Assembly (NCBI GenBank): GCA_041567895.1
Contig: JBFGAX010000016.1
Location: 1-43,125 of the forward strand
Origin: JABDOU01 sp041567895
GTDB lineage: Bacteria; Actinomycetota; Acidimicrobiia; Spongiisociales; SHLN01
Length of the DNA stretch: 43,125 nt
Direction of reading: 5' to 3'
Shown here: positions 7,177 to 15,015 of the stretch, one piece after another
Layout: the number at the start of each line of letters is the position of its first letter
Numbering within the stretch: the stretch's first letter is position 1
Translations under genes and position numbers: made by a program
Notes under the pieces: generated by a model
The model's database searches: none
What the model saw: only the letters and a program-made list of their open reading frames with translations
What the model was told of the DNA's origin: nothing

Positions 7177-8370
7177 GTGGCCGGAATCACGATGGAAGAA
7201 GTCGGCAAGATCTACCCGGACGGAACACGAGCTGTCGAGGGTGTAAACATCGACATCGCCGATGGAGAATTTCTCGTCCTCGTCGGCCCTTCTGGATGTG
7301 GCAAATCGACTCTTCTGAGGATGGTGGCCGGTCTCGAGGAGATCTCAGAAGGAAAAGTCAGCATTGGTGATCGGGTCGTGAACGACGTCCCACCCAAGGA
7401 TCGCGATATCGCCATGGTGTTTCAAACCTATGCGCTCTATCCCCATATGACCGTGTTCGACAACATGGCCTTCGGGCTCAAGCTTCGCAACATGCCGAAG
7501 GATGAGATCACGGCCAGGGTAGAAGATGCCGCCCGGTCGCTTGAGATCACCGACTATTTGCACCGCAAGCCGAAGGCGCTTTCCGGTGGCCAGCGGCAGC
7601 GGGTTGCCATGGGGCGAGCCATCGTGCGCGAGCCGGCTGCATTCTTGATGGACGAACCCCTGTCGAACCTCGATGCCAAGTTGCGCGTCCAGATGCGTAC
7701 CGAGCTGAGCTTGCTCCACAAGCGCCTCGGAACCACGACGATCTACGTCACACACGACCAGGTTGAGGCGATGACACTCGGCGACCGGGTGGCGGTTATC
7801 CGCAAGGGCAAAGTTCAGCAGATCGACACGCCCTTCGCGTTGTTCCAATACCCGGACAACATGTTCGTCGCCGGGTTCATCGGCAGTCCAGCGATGAACT
7901 TCGTCTACACCCACCTGGAAAGCGATGGCGCGGGCGGACTGACAGCCTCCCTCGCAGGTGAAACCCTGAAGCTGCCGCCCGAACTCCTCACGAATAGCCC
8001 AAGGCTTGCCAACTACGCCGGTCAGGAAGTCATCATGGGCATCCGTCCATCGGCCTTCGAGGACGCTCGCATGGTGGGATCGGAACCGGAGGGGCGCACG
8101 GTTTCAGCCGAGGTCGATGTGGTCGAGGTGCTCGGCTACGAGAGCTTTGCTCATTACCACCTGCCCACGCGGCCTGTGGTGACGCCCGACATCGAAGAGT
8201 TGCTTGCAGACACCGGCCAGGATCCTTCGGTGCTCGGAGACAACACGTCGATGACGGCACGTCTGTCCTCCGACGTGCCCGTCTCGAGCGGAGATCAGCT
8301 GCGCCTCGTTATCGACACGGGCAAATTGCATTTTTTCGATCCAGATACCAACGATCGCATCTACGGCTGA
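7177..8370 (+). CDS. Sugar ABC transporter ATPase (MalK/UgpC/MsiK type)
   Basis: This 397-residue ATPase has Walker A GPSGCGKST, the Q-loop (VFQTYALYPHMTVFDNM), signature LSGGQRQRVAMGRAI, Walker B AAFLMDEPLSNLD, and the C-terminal regulatory MOBE/TOBE region of about 150 residues typical of MalK, UgpC and MsiK. Such subunits energise import of maltose, cellobiose, glycerol-3-phosphate and similar substrates. No permease or binding-protein gene is near, so it may serve several transporters in trans, as MsiK does in Streptomyces. GTG at 7177 is chosen because AGGAGG (7166-7171) lies 5 nt upstream; TTG at 7174 is too close and ATG at 7192 too far. The substrate cannot be told. Confidence 0.92.
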   Translation: MAGITMEEVGKIYPDGTRAVEGVNIDIADGEFLVLVGPSGCGKSTLLRMVAGLEEISEGKVSIGDRVVNDVPPKDRDIAMVFQTYALYPHMTVFDNMAFGLKLRNMPKDEITARVEDAARSLEITDYLHRKPKALSGGQRQRVAMGRAIVREPAAFLMDEPLSNLDAKLRVQMRTELSLLHKRLGTTTIYVTHDQVEAMTLGDRVAVIRKGKVQQIDTPFALFQYPDNMFVAGFIGSPAMNFVYTHLESDGAGGLTASLAGETLKLPPELLTNSPRLANYAGQEVIMGIRPSAFEDARMVGSEPEGRTVSAEVDVVEVLGYESFAHYHLPTRPVVTPDIEELLADTGQDPSVLGDNTSMTARLSSDVPVSSGDQLRLVIDTGKLHFFDPDTNDRIYG

Positions 8371-8377
8371 TACCTGA

Positions 8378-10336
8378 TCACGTCAGCTTTGCAGCCAGGG
8401 AGGAAGCGGCTCTGTGTGCGATCGTTTCGATCGTGATCATCGGATTCACACCAGACGCGGTGGGAAACGTCGATCCATCCATGACGTAGAGATCTCGCGT
8501 GCCGTGAACCTCGTTGTGAGCATCGACCACGGAGCTGTCAGGATCGCTGCCCATGCGCAACGTCCCCATCTGGTGCCAGGAGCCATAGGTGGTTTGATGT
8601 GAGCCGTAGCCCACGCTGTCGACGGCGTCCAGGAAATCGACGAGAGGAGCACGGTCGGGTTTCCATGTGACAGGCACGAGGGTGTTTGACATGATTGCGG
8701 TGGCTCCTGAGGCTGCATGGATCGTTGCAGCTGCCGCCACTCCCGCCCGTACCATGCTCTGGTCCCGGTTGGAGACTCGATATGACCAGCGGGGATCTCC
8801 ATTGCGGCGGGTTGTCACCGAGCCTGGATCCCGGTCACGCAGGATGGCGGCGATCGGAGACCAGTGACGGTAGTCAGCGAGGTGACGCTTGTACTCCTCA
8901 CCTCCACCCCAGCCAACGAGGGCGGCGACAAGGGCCGGATGAGCCGGTCCAGTTTCGATCTTGATGCCGTAGCCGTTGCCGTCGAGATCGGCGATGTGGT
9001 CCGAATAGCGTGACTGCATCGTTCCAGACCAGGGGTGGATCTCATCCTGATACCGACCCCATACCACAGTCACTGGATGAAGGCGGAGATGCGCGCCAAC
9101 GGATGGGTGATTCAACCCGCTGCGAAGCATGACGGCGGGCGAGTTGAGCGCGCCGGCCGCCAGCACCGTGGCGCGGGCGTGGACGTTCACCGCATGTCCG
9201 TTGACATTGGCCGTGACTCCCGTTGCGCGACCCCGGGCGGTGAGGATCGACCGGACGTCGGCGTTGGGGACGATTCGAGCCCCCCGGCCGAATGCGTCCT
9301 CCAACCATGTGACGAGCGTCGATTGTTTGGCGCCGAGACGACAACCCATGACGCAGAATCCGCATGAATCATCCTGAGGGCAGTCGGTGACGTTTCGCTC
9401 CTGAGATCCGACATGCCACCCGAGTTCACGCAGTCCCTTTTCCATGAGCGCGTCAGAACTCGATGGCAGTCCTGAGTAGTCGTTGGCGTTGATACGTCGT
9501 TTCACGGCACGTGATGCCGCTTCATACTCGGGGCCCGAAAACAGACTGTGGAAGCCTGAAACGCGGTCCCATTCGGCACGAATGCCCTCTGGAGTTGCAA
9601 ATGACGTCGTGTAGTTCACCACGGTGCCGCCACCAACACACGACCCGGCCAGAAGTCCGATGCCCTTGTCGTCGGTGGCGCCGAGTGCTGCGTCGAGGTA
9701 GAGGTGGTCATACGCCTCAGCCTCGTCATGGGTGTAATCGGCTTCGGTCCGTAGGCCACCCTTTTCGAGAACGACGACCTCCAGCCCCGCTTCCGCGAGA
9801 ACGCCTGCCGCTACCCCTCCACCCGCTCCCGAGCCGACGATCACGACATCGCACGTGAGGTCGGTCGGGGTGTCGATCACTGTCGCCGCGATCCGCCGTT
9901 TTGTCCGAGGGGCAGGTCCGGGGTCCGGGTAATGCATGGCCGCCCGCGAGATCGAGTTGCCCGACGCGGCGAGAAATCCGGTTATCTTCTTCAGTGATCC
10001 GAAGACCTGGCGGGACGCCAGTAGCCGGTGCGTTGCCATCCGCTCGAGCGAACGCTCTGCCACCTCCGGTGAAAGATCCGCGAACGGCCTGGGCAGGCCA
10101 TGAAGAGCGAGGCCACCGGCCCGTGAGTCGAGTAGTCGCAAGGCCAACAGGAGTTCTCGTTGCTCGGCCGGAGCGATCCTCGCGAAGAGGTCCGGGAACC
10201 GGGCGCGTACACCCAAATCCTCGACGGATACGGCAAGGAACGGATCGTTGTCTGCGAGAGCGGGCAGCAATGCCCGCGCAACCGCCGAGAACGTGTCGAT
10301 GTCTCGGGGTCGAAGACCCCGTGCTGGTAGCTCCAC
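8378..10336 (-). CDS. GMC-family FAD oxidoreductase resembling long-chain fatty alcohol oxidase
   Basis: This 652-residue flavoprotein has an N-terminal helical region of about 150 residues not found in simple GMC enzymes. The FAD-binding fold follows (DVVIVGSGAGGGVAAGVLAE, then VLEKGG). A GSCVGGGTVVNYTT loop, a cysteine cluster CPQDDSCGFCVMGCRLGAKQ and the GMC C-terminal motif with the active-site His region (GTLRMGSDP ... VNPMITIETIAHRAA) are visible. The extra N-terminal region and C-x-x-C/GC-x-x-G-A-K segment resemble the long-chain alcohol oxidase branch, so oxidation of a hydrophobic alcohol is the best guess. GTG at 10336 is chosen because CAGGAG lies 6 nt upstream. It is the last gene of a minus-strand run and ends 7 bp from the convergent ABC gene. 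Confidence 0.85.
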   Translation of the reverse strand: MELPARGLRPRDIDTFSAVARALLPALADNDPFLAVSVEDLGVRARFPDLFARIAPAEQRELLLALRLLDSRAGGLALHGLPRPFADLSPEVAERSLERMATHRLLASRQVFGSLKKITGFLAASGNSISRAAMHYPDPGPAPRTKRRIAATVIDTPTDLTCDVVIVGSGAGGGVAAGVLAEAGLEVVVLEKGGLRTEADYTHDEAEAYDHLYLDAALGATDDKGIGLLAGSCVGGGTVVNYTTSFATPEGIRAEWDRVSGFHSLFSGPEYEAASRAVKRRINANDYSGLPSSSDALMEKGLRELGWHVGSQERNVTDCPQDDSCGFCVMGCRLGAKQSTLVTWLEDAFGRGARIVPNADVRSILTARGRATGVTANVNGHAVNVHARATVLAAGALNSPAVMLRSGLNHPSVGAHLRLHPVTVVWGRYQDEIHPWSGTMQSRYSDHIADLDGNGYGIKIETGPAHPALVAALVGWGGGEEYKRHLADYRHWSPIAAILRDRDPGSVTTRRNGDPRWSYRVSNRDQSMVRAGVAAAATIHAASGATAIMSNTLVPVTWKPDRAPLVDFLDAVDSVGYGSHQTTYGSWHQMGTLRMGSDPDSSVVDAHNEVHGTRDLYVMDGSTFPTASGVNPMITIETIAHRAASSLAAKLT

Positions 10337-10457
10337 CAAAACTCCTGACGGCCGTATCCACGTTACCTGGCACGCGGGAGGGGGACAAGGTCGCGGGGTG
10401 CCTTCTGTCAGGCCCTCCTCAGGCGGAGATCTGCCGCGACCAAGGTCGTCGCCCCAG

Positions 10458-10478
10458 TCTCGAAGTTCTCATTCGAGA
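10458..10478. promoter_or_regulatory. Inverted repeat upstream of the GMC oxidase
   Basis: TCTCGAA and TTCGAGA form a perfect 7-bp inverted repeat with a 7-bp spacer, in the 170-bp gap between the PIG-L deacetylase stop and the oxidase start. It may be an operator for a dimeric regulator or a small hairpin. Nothing else is seen in that gap. Confidence 0.35.
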
Positions 10479-10506
10479 GCGTGGAACTCGGACTGATGGC
10501 ATGGCG

Positions 10507-11220
10507 TCAGGGCGTTAGCTTCTTGAACGATTCGGCAAGCGGCAATCCTGCGGGAGCGCCCAGCTCCCGTGCGCGGTGTCGCATGCGCTCCTCGAAATGT
10601 TCACGATGAATTTCCCCGTGGTTGGCGGCGTCCATGGTCGTTTCGGCCTGGGAAGCATGACAGAGGAGGGCTTCGATCTTGGTTGCCCATGTGGAAGACA
10701 CATCTTCCCAGTGATCGGGCTCTGCGGCCTTCCATAAGAGCAAGTGCTCGGGGCGGTGTGGTGGGATACCCATATCCGGCTCAAAGAGGGGATCGCGAGC
10801 AGAGATGAGGCCGTCGAGGACGGCCCACCCTGTGACACGGTGGTCGGGGTGAAGCTCATACGGCTTCCAGGGATCGTGCGTCAGCAGTACGTTTGGTTTG
10901 TGGGTCCGTATGAGTCGGCAGAGTTGCGTTCGGAGCTCAGGGCTGTGCCACAGTTCACCGTCGACGTGATCGAGCATCACAACGGCGTCTGCGGCGAGCA
11001 CGGCAGCGGCCCGTTGCTGCTCGGCCTTTCGTTCAGCAGCCAGTTGCGCCCGATCGCGGCGGGCGTCCCAACTTCCCTTTGATCCATCGGTCATGACTGC
11101 CATGACGACGGTGGCTCCATCCTTTGCCCAGCGGGCCAGCGTGCCGCCGCATCCGAATTCGATGTCGTCGGGGTGGGCGCCGACAGCCAGCACACGATCC
11201 GGTGTTGCAAGACCCGTCAT
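10507..11220 (-). CDS. PIG-L (LmbE-like) zinc deacetylase
   Basis: This 237-residue protein carries the PIG-L zinc motif AHPDDIEFGCGGTL near the N-terminus and the second motif HPDH (YELHPDHRVTG). The family removes acyl groups from N-acetylglucosaminyl compounds, as in mycothiol or bacillithiol synthesis, and from natural products. It is shorter than, and distinct from, the Mca-type gene at 17850. A general sugar-amide deacetylase role is supported; assignment as MshB is not. ATG at 11220 has TAGGCT six nt upstream, a leaderless arrangement, so it has its own promoter despite lying 19 bp after cofC. Confidence 0.88.
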   Translation of the reverse strand: MTGLATPDRVLAVGAHPDDIEFGCGGTLARWAKDGATVVMAVMTDGSKGSWDARRDRAQLAAERKAEQQRAAAVLAADAVVMLDHVDGELWHSPELRTQLCRLIRTHKPNVLLTHDPWKPYELHPDHRVTGWAVLDGLISARDPLFEPDMGIPPHRPEHLLLWKAAEPDHWEDVSSTWATKIEALLCHASQAETTMDAANHGEIHREHFEERMRHRARELGAPAGLPLAESFKKLTP

Positions 11221-11226
11221 GCGGGC

Positions 11227-11232
11227 AGCCTA
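11227..11232 (-). promoter_or_regulatory. Leaderless -10 box of the PIG-L gene
   Basis: TAGGCT on the minus strand, six nt from the ATG at 11220, in the short gap after cofC. No ribosome site is visible. Confidence 0.5.
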
Positions 11233-11239
11233 GAAATCT

Positions 11240-11830
11240 TCACGCCCTGGCCAGAAGGTCATTCAGCCATTCTGAGGTTTTTCGGGCATGCATGAGATCA
11301 TCCGGCGTGTCGAGGTCGAGAGCCAGCCCGGTTCGTACGGTAACCATGGGACGTTCACGGGCCAGGCGCGCCATGTGTCGGTGAAAACTGCCTGGCCCGT
11401 ATGAGAAATCGATGGGAGGGCCGGTGCCGAGTATGGCGTTTGTGCCTCCGTCGCGTGATGGGCTGATCACGGGTCTACCTTGCATTGCCTCGATGACCGC
11501 TATCACATCATCGGTTGTCAGTAGTGGAAGGTCGGCAAATACGATTCCCCAGGGTCCGTCGGCTGCTTCCACAAGATCGAGCGATGCGCCATTCAAGCCG
11601 GTCCGGACCTGGCGTATTACGTCAAAACCCTCGCCAATGGCCCAGTCTTCGACCGCCTGGTCGGCTGCAATGACAGCCACAGGTACTGCGGCTGCCGAGA
11701 TCGTGTTGACCGTGCGCGCAGCTAGTCCTTGTCCGAGCGTTCGTCGTTGAGCCGAGGTCAGGTAACCGGAAAGGCGTTTCTTGGCCACCCCGAAAGATTT
11801 GACGGGAACCCCGACCAGCGGCCTATTCAA
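11240..11830 (-). CDS. cofC: 2-phospho-L-lactate (or phosphoenolpyruvate) guanylyltransferase
   Basis: CofC activates phospholactate, or phosphoenolpyruvate in many actinobacteria, with GTP for assembly of coenzyme F420. This 196-residue protein shows the nucleotidyltransferase start VGVPVKSFGVAKKRLSGYL, the metal-binding FADLPLLTTDDV, the guanine/phosphate segment SPSRDGGTNAI and SYGPGSFHRH, and the final LDLDTPDDL. It starts with TTG at 11830, overlapping the protease stop by 8 nt, so translation is coupled. Other F420 genes are not in the window. The presence of cofC implies an F420-using organism. Confidence 0.9.
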   Translation of the reverse strand: MNRPLVGVPVKSFGVAKKRLSGYLTSAQRRTLGQGLAARTVNTISAAAVPVAVIAADQAVEDWAIGEGFDVIRQVRTGLNGASLDLVEAADGPWGIVFADLPLLTTDDVIAVIEAMQGRPVISPSRDGGTNAILGTGPPIDFSYGPGSFHRHMARLARERPMVTVRTGLALDLDTPDDLMHARKTSEWLNDLLARA

Positions 11831-13199
11831 CTGTGAGTACGTATCCGGCCGGAGCCTCCGCGAAGGCTTCGTAAACCACGATCAGGTACACGCCTTCCTC
11901 ATCTGCGGTGAACTCGATTTCCGGATTGGTATCGAACAGGCCGCCGCCACTGTCGAAATCTTCGGCCAGGGGCCCGGATTCGTTGTCGGCCTTGTCGATG
12001 AGGAGCTCAACGTCGGCCAACGAGTCGACATCAACTGTGATCGCATCACCCGCGTCCAACTCGATTGCATACCAGTCATAGTCTCCCGGAATACCAAAGG
12101 ATCCGTCGCTTGTGCCGGCTACCCGGAGGAACCGAGCGTCATCCCTGTCAATCACGTGGGAGAAAGCCTGATCGGAGGTCACCAGAATCGGCGTACTCAC
12201 CGGGACGTCGGTCACATACGCATAGACGGGACCAAATCCCCCGGTGTCGAACGTGAACACCCGACCTTCCGGGGTGATTTCGGGTTCTTCGTCAGTGGCA
12301 GGGTAGAGCACCTCGCCAAACGTGTTGATGACGGTCACGTATGGCTCGGAACCACCGGCCAGTGTGAGCGTGGTCGGTTCATCTGCTCCCTCAAATACAA
12401 GTGTCTCTTCATCCCAGGCGTGGCTGAGGCGAATCTCGGTCTCGAGCCTCTGTGGTTCGATGGTGAGCGAATCGGCGAAGCGCTCTGGCGAGGCGCCGGT
12501 AATGAGGTCGGCGACCGCTTCAGCTACCGCATCAATCGGCAGCGACAGGGCGAAGCCGGCGTCGCTGAAGGTCAGCCCTGAGAGGCCGACCACGGAACCG
12601 TTTGCCGCAACGAGAGCACCGCCGCTCTGACCACCCGCGATAGCCGTATCGCTCTGGATGAAGTCGAATCCGGTTGCTTCCCACCGACGCAATCTTGCCA
12701 CGAGACCTTTTGTGATGCTGGGCGTCGGAAAATCTTCGGATTCTGCGGGGTAGCCAATCAGGTAAACCTCGTCGGCGGTAGTCACGTCGATCGATTTGAG
12801 AAGTGGGATCCCGGGGCGTTCGGTCTCGATGGGGCCGAGAAGAGCCAGGTCGAGGTAGTCGTCGATCCGTTGCACGGGTACGTCCAGATGCTCCTCGCCG
12901 TCTGCGAAGACCAGGCGGACCGAATCGCGCGGCCAGACCACATGTGCGTTGGTCACCACCCACCCATCGTCCGTCAGGAGGGCGCTACCGGTGGACACGT
13001 CCGTTTCGAGGAAGGCCACTGATGGCGCGACGAGATCGTAGATTTCCCGAGCTGTTGGAGGCGCGGTCGTTGTGGTGGCTTCCAGAGCTGTCGCCGGATT
13101 GTTCTGTCGGGGCTCGTCATCGTCTGCATTCTCGACCGAGCAGGCGACCATGACGACCGGGGCCAGTGGCAGCAACGCCAGTATCCAGCGAACGTTCAC
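11823..13199 (-). CDS. Trypsin-like serine protease lipoprotein with a PPC-like C-terminal domain
   Basis: This is a 458-residue exported protein. A hydrophobic signal ends in VVMVAC, an acceptable lipobox, followed by an acidic and Thr-rich linker. The protease domain has His in VVTNAHVV, Asp in DYLDLALL and Ser in AIAGGQSGGAL, the S1C/HtrA pattern. There is no PDZ domain. The C-terminal half instead has two beta-rich parts, the last (DYDWYAIELDAGDAITVDV ... GVYLIVVYEA) resembling a bacterial pre-peptidase (PPC) domain. GTG 13199 is chosen over the in-frame 13244 start because it begins the signal peptide and has TACTCT six nt upstream. It is the first gene of the run with cofC. Targets are unknown. 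Confidence 0.85.
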   Translation of the reverse strand: MNVRWILALLPLAPVVMVACSVENADDDEPRQNNPATALEATTTTAPPTAREIYDLVAPSVAFLETDVSTGSALLTDDGWVVTNAHVVWPRDSVRLVFADGEEHLDVPVQRIDDYLDLALLGPIETERPGIPLLKSIDVTTADEVYLIGYPAESEDFPTPSITKGLVARLRRWEATGFDFIQSDTAIAGGQSGGALVAANGSVVGLSGLTFSDAGFALSLPIDAVAEAVADLITGASPERFADSLTIEPQRLETEIRLSHAWDEETLVFEGADEPTTLTLAGGSEPYVTVINTFGEVLYPATDEEPEITPEGRVFTFDTGGFGPVYAYVTDVPVSTPILVTSDQAFSHVIDRDDARFLRVAGTSDGSFGIPGDYDWYAIELDAGDAITVDVDSLADVELLIDKADNESGPLAEDFDSGGGLFDTNPEIEFTADEEGVYLIVVYEAFAEAPAGYVLTVE

Positions 13200-13205
13200 G
13201 GCCGC

Positions 13206-13211
13206 AGAGTA
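13206..13211 (-). promoter_or_regulatory. Leaderless -10 box of the protease gene
   Basis: TACTCT on the minus strand ends six nt before the GTG at 13199, facing the pyk -10 box across about 60 bp. Confidence 0.5.
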
Positions 13212-13273
13212 GCCGCCGACATCCGAGAGCCGGTTGCTACGCAAGGTGGCTGAACAAGCTCAGGAGCCGGCAC

Positions 13274-13279
13274 TAACGT
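13274..13279 (+). promoter_or_regulatory. Leaderless -10 box of pyk
   Basis: TAACGT lies seven nt before ATG 13287. TGAACA at 13251-13256 is 17 bp upstream and could be a weak -35. Confidence 0.55.
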
Positions 13280-13286
13280 CACCGCT

Positions 13287-14702
13287 ATGGCCGAACGAAA
13301 AACCAAGATCATCGCGACACTTGGCCCCTCGACGGCCGATCCGCAGACGATCATGCACCTCGTTGATGCAGGGATGGATGTAGCCCGCCTCAACTTTTCG
13401 CACGGATCCAAGGATGTTCATGCCCAGACCTTTGCCTGGGTGCGGGCAGCGGCAGAAAAACACAATCGGCCCGTGGCCATCCTGCAGGACATCCAGGGGC
13501 CAAAAATACGGGTTGGAACGTTTCCTGATGGCGAAATAGAACTGGTGCCCGGTCATACCGTGTCGCTTGTGTCTGGAGACGGGATGGGGGATTCCGACAC
13601 GATCAGCATCGGGTATCTCGAGTCTGTGACGGGGATAAGCGCCGGAAACCCGGTCTATCTGGTAGATGGTCGCATTACCCTGGTTGTCGAGGAAACCACC
13701 CCGGTGATAAAGGCCCGCGTGCTCCAGGGCGGGGTTGTGGGTGATCGCCAGGGAGCCGCCTTTCCCGAGGGGGTGTTTGACGTCCCGGCCATCACCGAAA
13801 AAGACGCAGACGATCTCGTGTTCGGTGCTGAACTCGGGGTCGATTATGTGGCAGCGAGTTTTGTTGCGAATGCGTCAGACCTTCGGATGGTCAAGGAGTA
13901 CAACCCTGACGCTCGCGTCATCGCAAAACTCGAACGGGCCGTTGCCTACAAAGCCCTTGCCGAAATAATCGAGGAAGCCCATGGCGTGATGGTTGCGCGG
14001 GGAGACCTGGGTGTCGAGATGTCGTTTGAAGTGTTGCCACGGGTCCAAAAAGAAATCATCGATGCGACGAACTCGCAAGGCAAGATCAGCATCACCGCCA
14101 CCGAGATGCTCGAGAGCATGCGGACCGCAACGCGGCCGACGAGAGCGGAGGTGTCGGACGTTGCGAATGCCGTCTTTGACGGAACCGATGCGGTGATGCT
14201 CAGCTCAGAAACGGCGGTAGGCGATCACCCGGTCGAGGCCGTGCGTGTCATGCATCGCATCTGTGTCGAGGCCGAGATGGCTCATGTGCGCTCGGTCGGT
14301 GAGGATTTCATGGAACATGAGTATCCCATCGCGTCTGCATTGACCAAAGCAGCTTCGGAGGTTGCAGACAACCTCGGAATCGAAACCATCGTTGTGTTCA
14401 CGTCGTCCGGTAGAACGGCGCGCTTGATTTCCAAATATCGTCCAAAGGCGAGGGTCGCTGCCATCACAACCGAGGCGAGCGTCTATCACCGTCTGGCGCT
14501 GTTTCATGGGGTGGTTCCAAAACTCCTGGACCGTGACTATCCGACTGCCGACGAAATGGATCTGGCTGCAAGCCGACTCCTTCAGAAGGAGGGATTGGTC
14601 AAAAATGGCGACACGGTTCTCATGGTGGCCGGGGTGCCGAGGGGATCTCGAACCAACGTGATCCGCGTCTTGCAGATCGGCAGCGAATTTCTGAGAGAGT
14701 AG
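13287..14702 (+). CDS. pyk: Pyruvate kinase
   Basis: This 471-residue glycolytic enzyme transfers phosphate from PEP to ADP. Visible segments are KIIATLGPST at the start, MDVARLNFSHG, DIQGPKIRVG, the lysine/metal region VIAKLERAVAYKAL, the metal-binding GVMVARGDLGVEM, ITATEMLESM (Glu where most have Gln) and AVFDGTDAVMLSSETAVG. The C-terminal domain is the usual alpha/beta fold (IVVFTSSGRTARLISKYRP) that carries the allosteric site in many homologues. Length is normal. ATG at 13287 has a leaderless promoter. It is divergent from the protease gene, and a small gene follows after 10 bp. Confidence 0.97.
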   Translation: MAERKTKIIATLGPSTADPQTIMHLVDAGMDVARLNFSHGSKDVHAQTFAWVRAAAEKHNRPVAILQDIQGPKIRVGTFPDGEIELVPGHTVSLVSGDGMGDSDTISIGYLESVTGISAGNPVYLVDGRITLVVEETTPVIKARVLQGGVVGDRQGAAFPEGVFDVPAITEKDADDLVFGAELGVDYVAASFVANASDLRMVKEYNPDARVIAKLERAVAYKALAEIIEEAHGVMVARGDLGVEMSFEVLPRVQKEIIDATNSQGKISITATEMLESMRTATRPTRAEVSDVANAVFDGTDAVMLSSETAVGDHPVEAVRVMHRICVEAEMAHVRSVGEDFMEHEYPIASALTKAASEVADNLGIETIVVFTSSGRTARLISKYRPKARVAAITTEASVYHRLALFHGVVPKLLDRDYPTADEMDLAASRLLQKEGLVKNGDTVLMVAGVPRGSRTNVIRVLQIGSEFLRE

Positions 14703-14705
14703 AGT
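14700..14705 (+). promoter_or_regulatory. Possible leaderless -10 box over the pyk stop codon
   Basis: TAGAGT begins at the pyk stop codon and ends seven nt before ATG 14713. The small gene may be transcribed separately as well as from pyk. Confidence 0.35.
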
Positions 14706-14712
14706 CGCATCC

Positions 14713-15003
14713 ATGGGTCAGGAGATCAGCGTTTCGGCAACCAGCATCGATGATGTGCTCATTCTCGATACGGATCGCACGGTGTCAGGACAGGACGGCG
14801 CGGGGTTCTCGACCGTGGCTGAAACCGAAGGGGACGACTCGTTTCCGGCACGGATTGCCGCCCGCCTTCTGGACTCTGACGACCAGATCAACCATGTGTT
14901 TGCAGCTTCAAATGCAATCGTTGTTCGGCGCAACGGAGGTTGGTCCGCGGACGCCGAAGAGGCCGCCATAGAGGTCGTCGAGTCGTTTTTTGTCTTTTAT
15001 TGA
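14713..15003 (+). CDS. Small protein, weakly Nfu N-terminal-domain-like
   Basis: This 96-residue acidic protein has no signal peptide. The second half (FPARIAARLL ... INHVFAASNAIVVRRNGGW ... AAIEVVESFF) resembles the pattern of the Nfu/NifU N-terminal domain: SPLA-x-x-L-F, then a V-x-x-V-F-x-x-x-x-[FI]-V-T-V strand, then a helix. It lacks the cysteines of a Nfu C-terminal scaffold, so if related it would be a stand-alone partner domain. The similarity is by eye and weak. It follows pyk by 10 bp and converges on the VanW gene. Confidence 0.6.
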   Translation: MGQEISVSATSIDDVLILDTDRTVSGQDGAGFSTVAETEGDDSFPARIAARLLDSDDQINHVFAASNAIVVRRNGGWSADAEEAAIEVVESFFVFY

Positions 15004-15015
15004 GAGTCCGATCGC

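Noticed and set aside
10507..11220. Assignment of the first PIG-L gene as MshB
   Set aside because: The zinc motifs are shared by the whole superfamily, and nothing seen is specific to MshB; only the 17850 gene shows Mca-specific segments.
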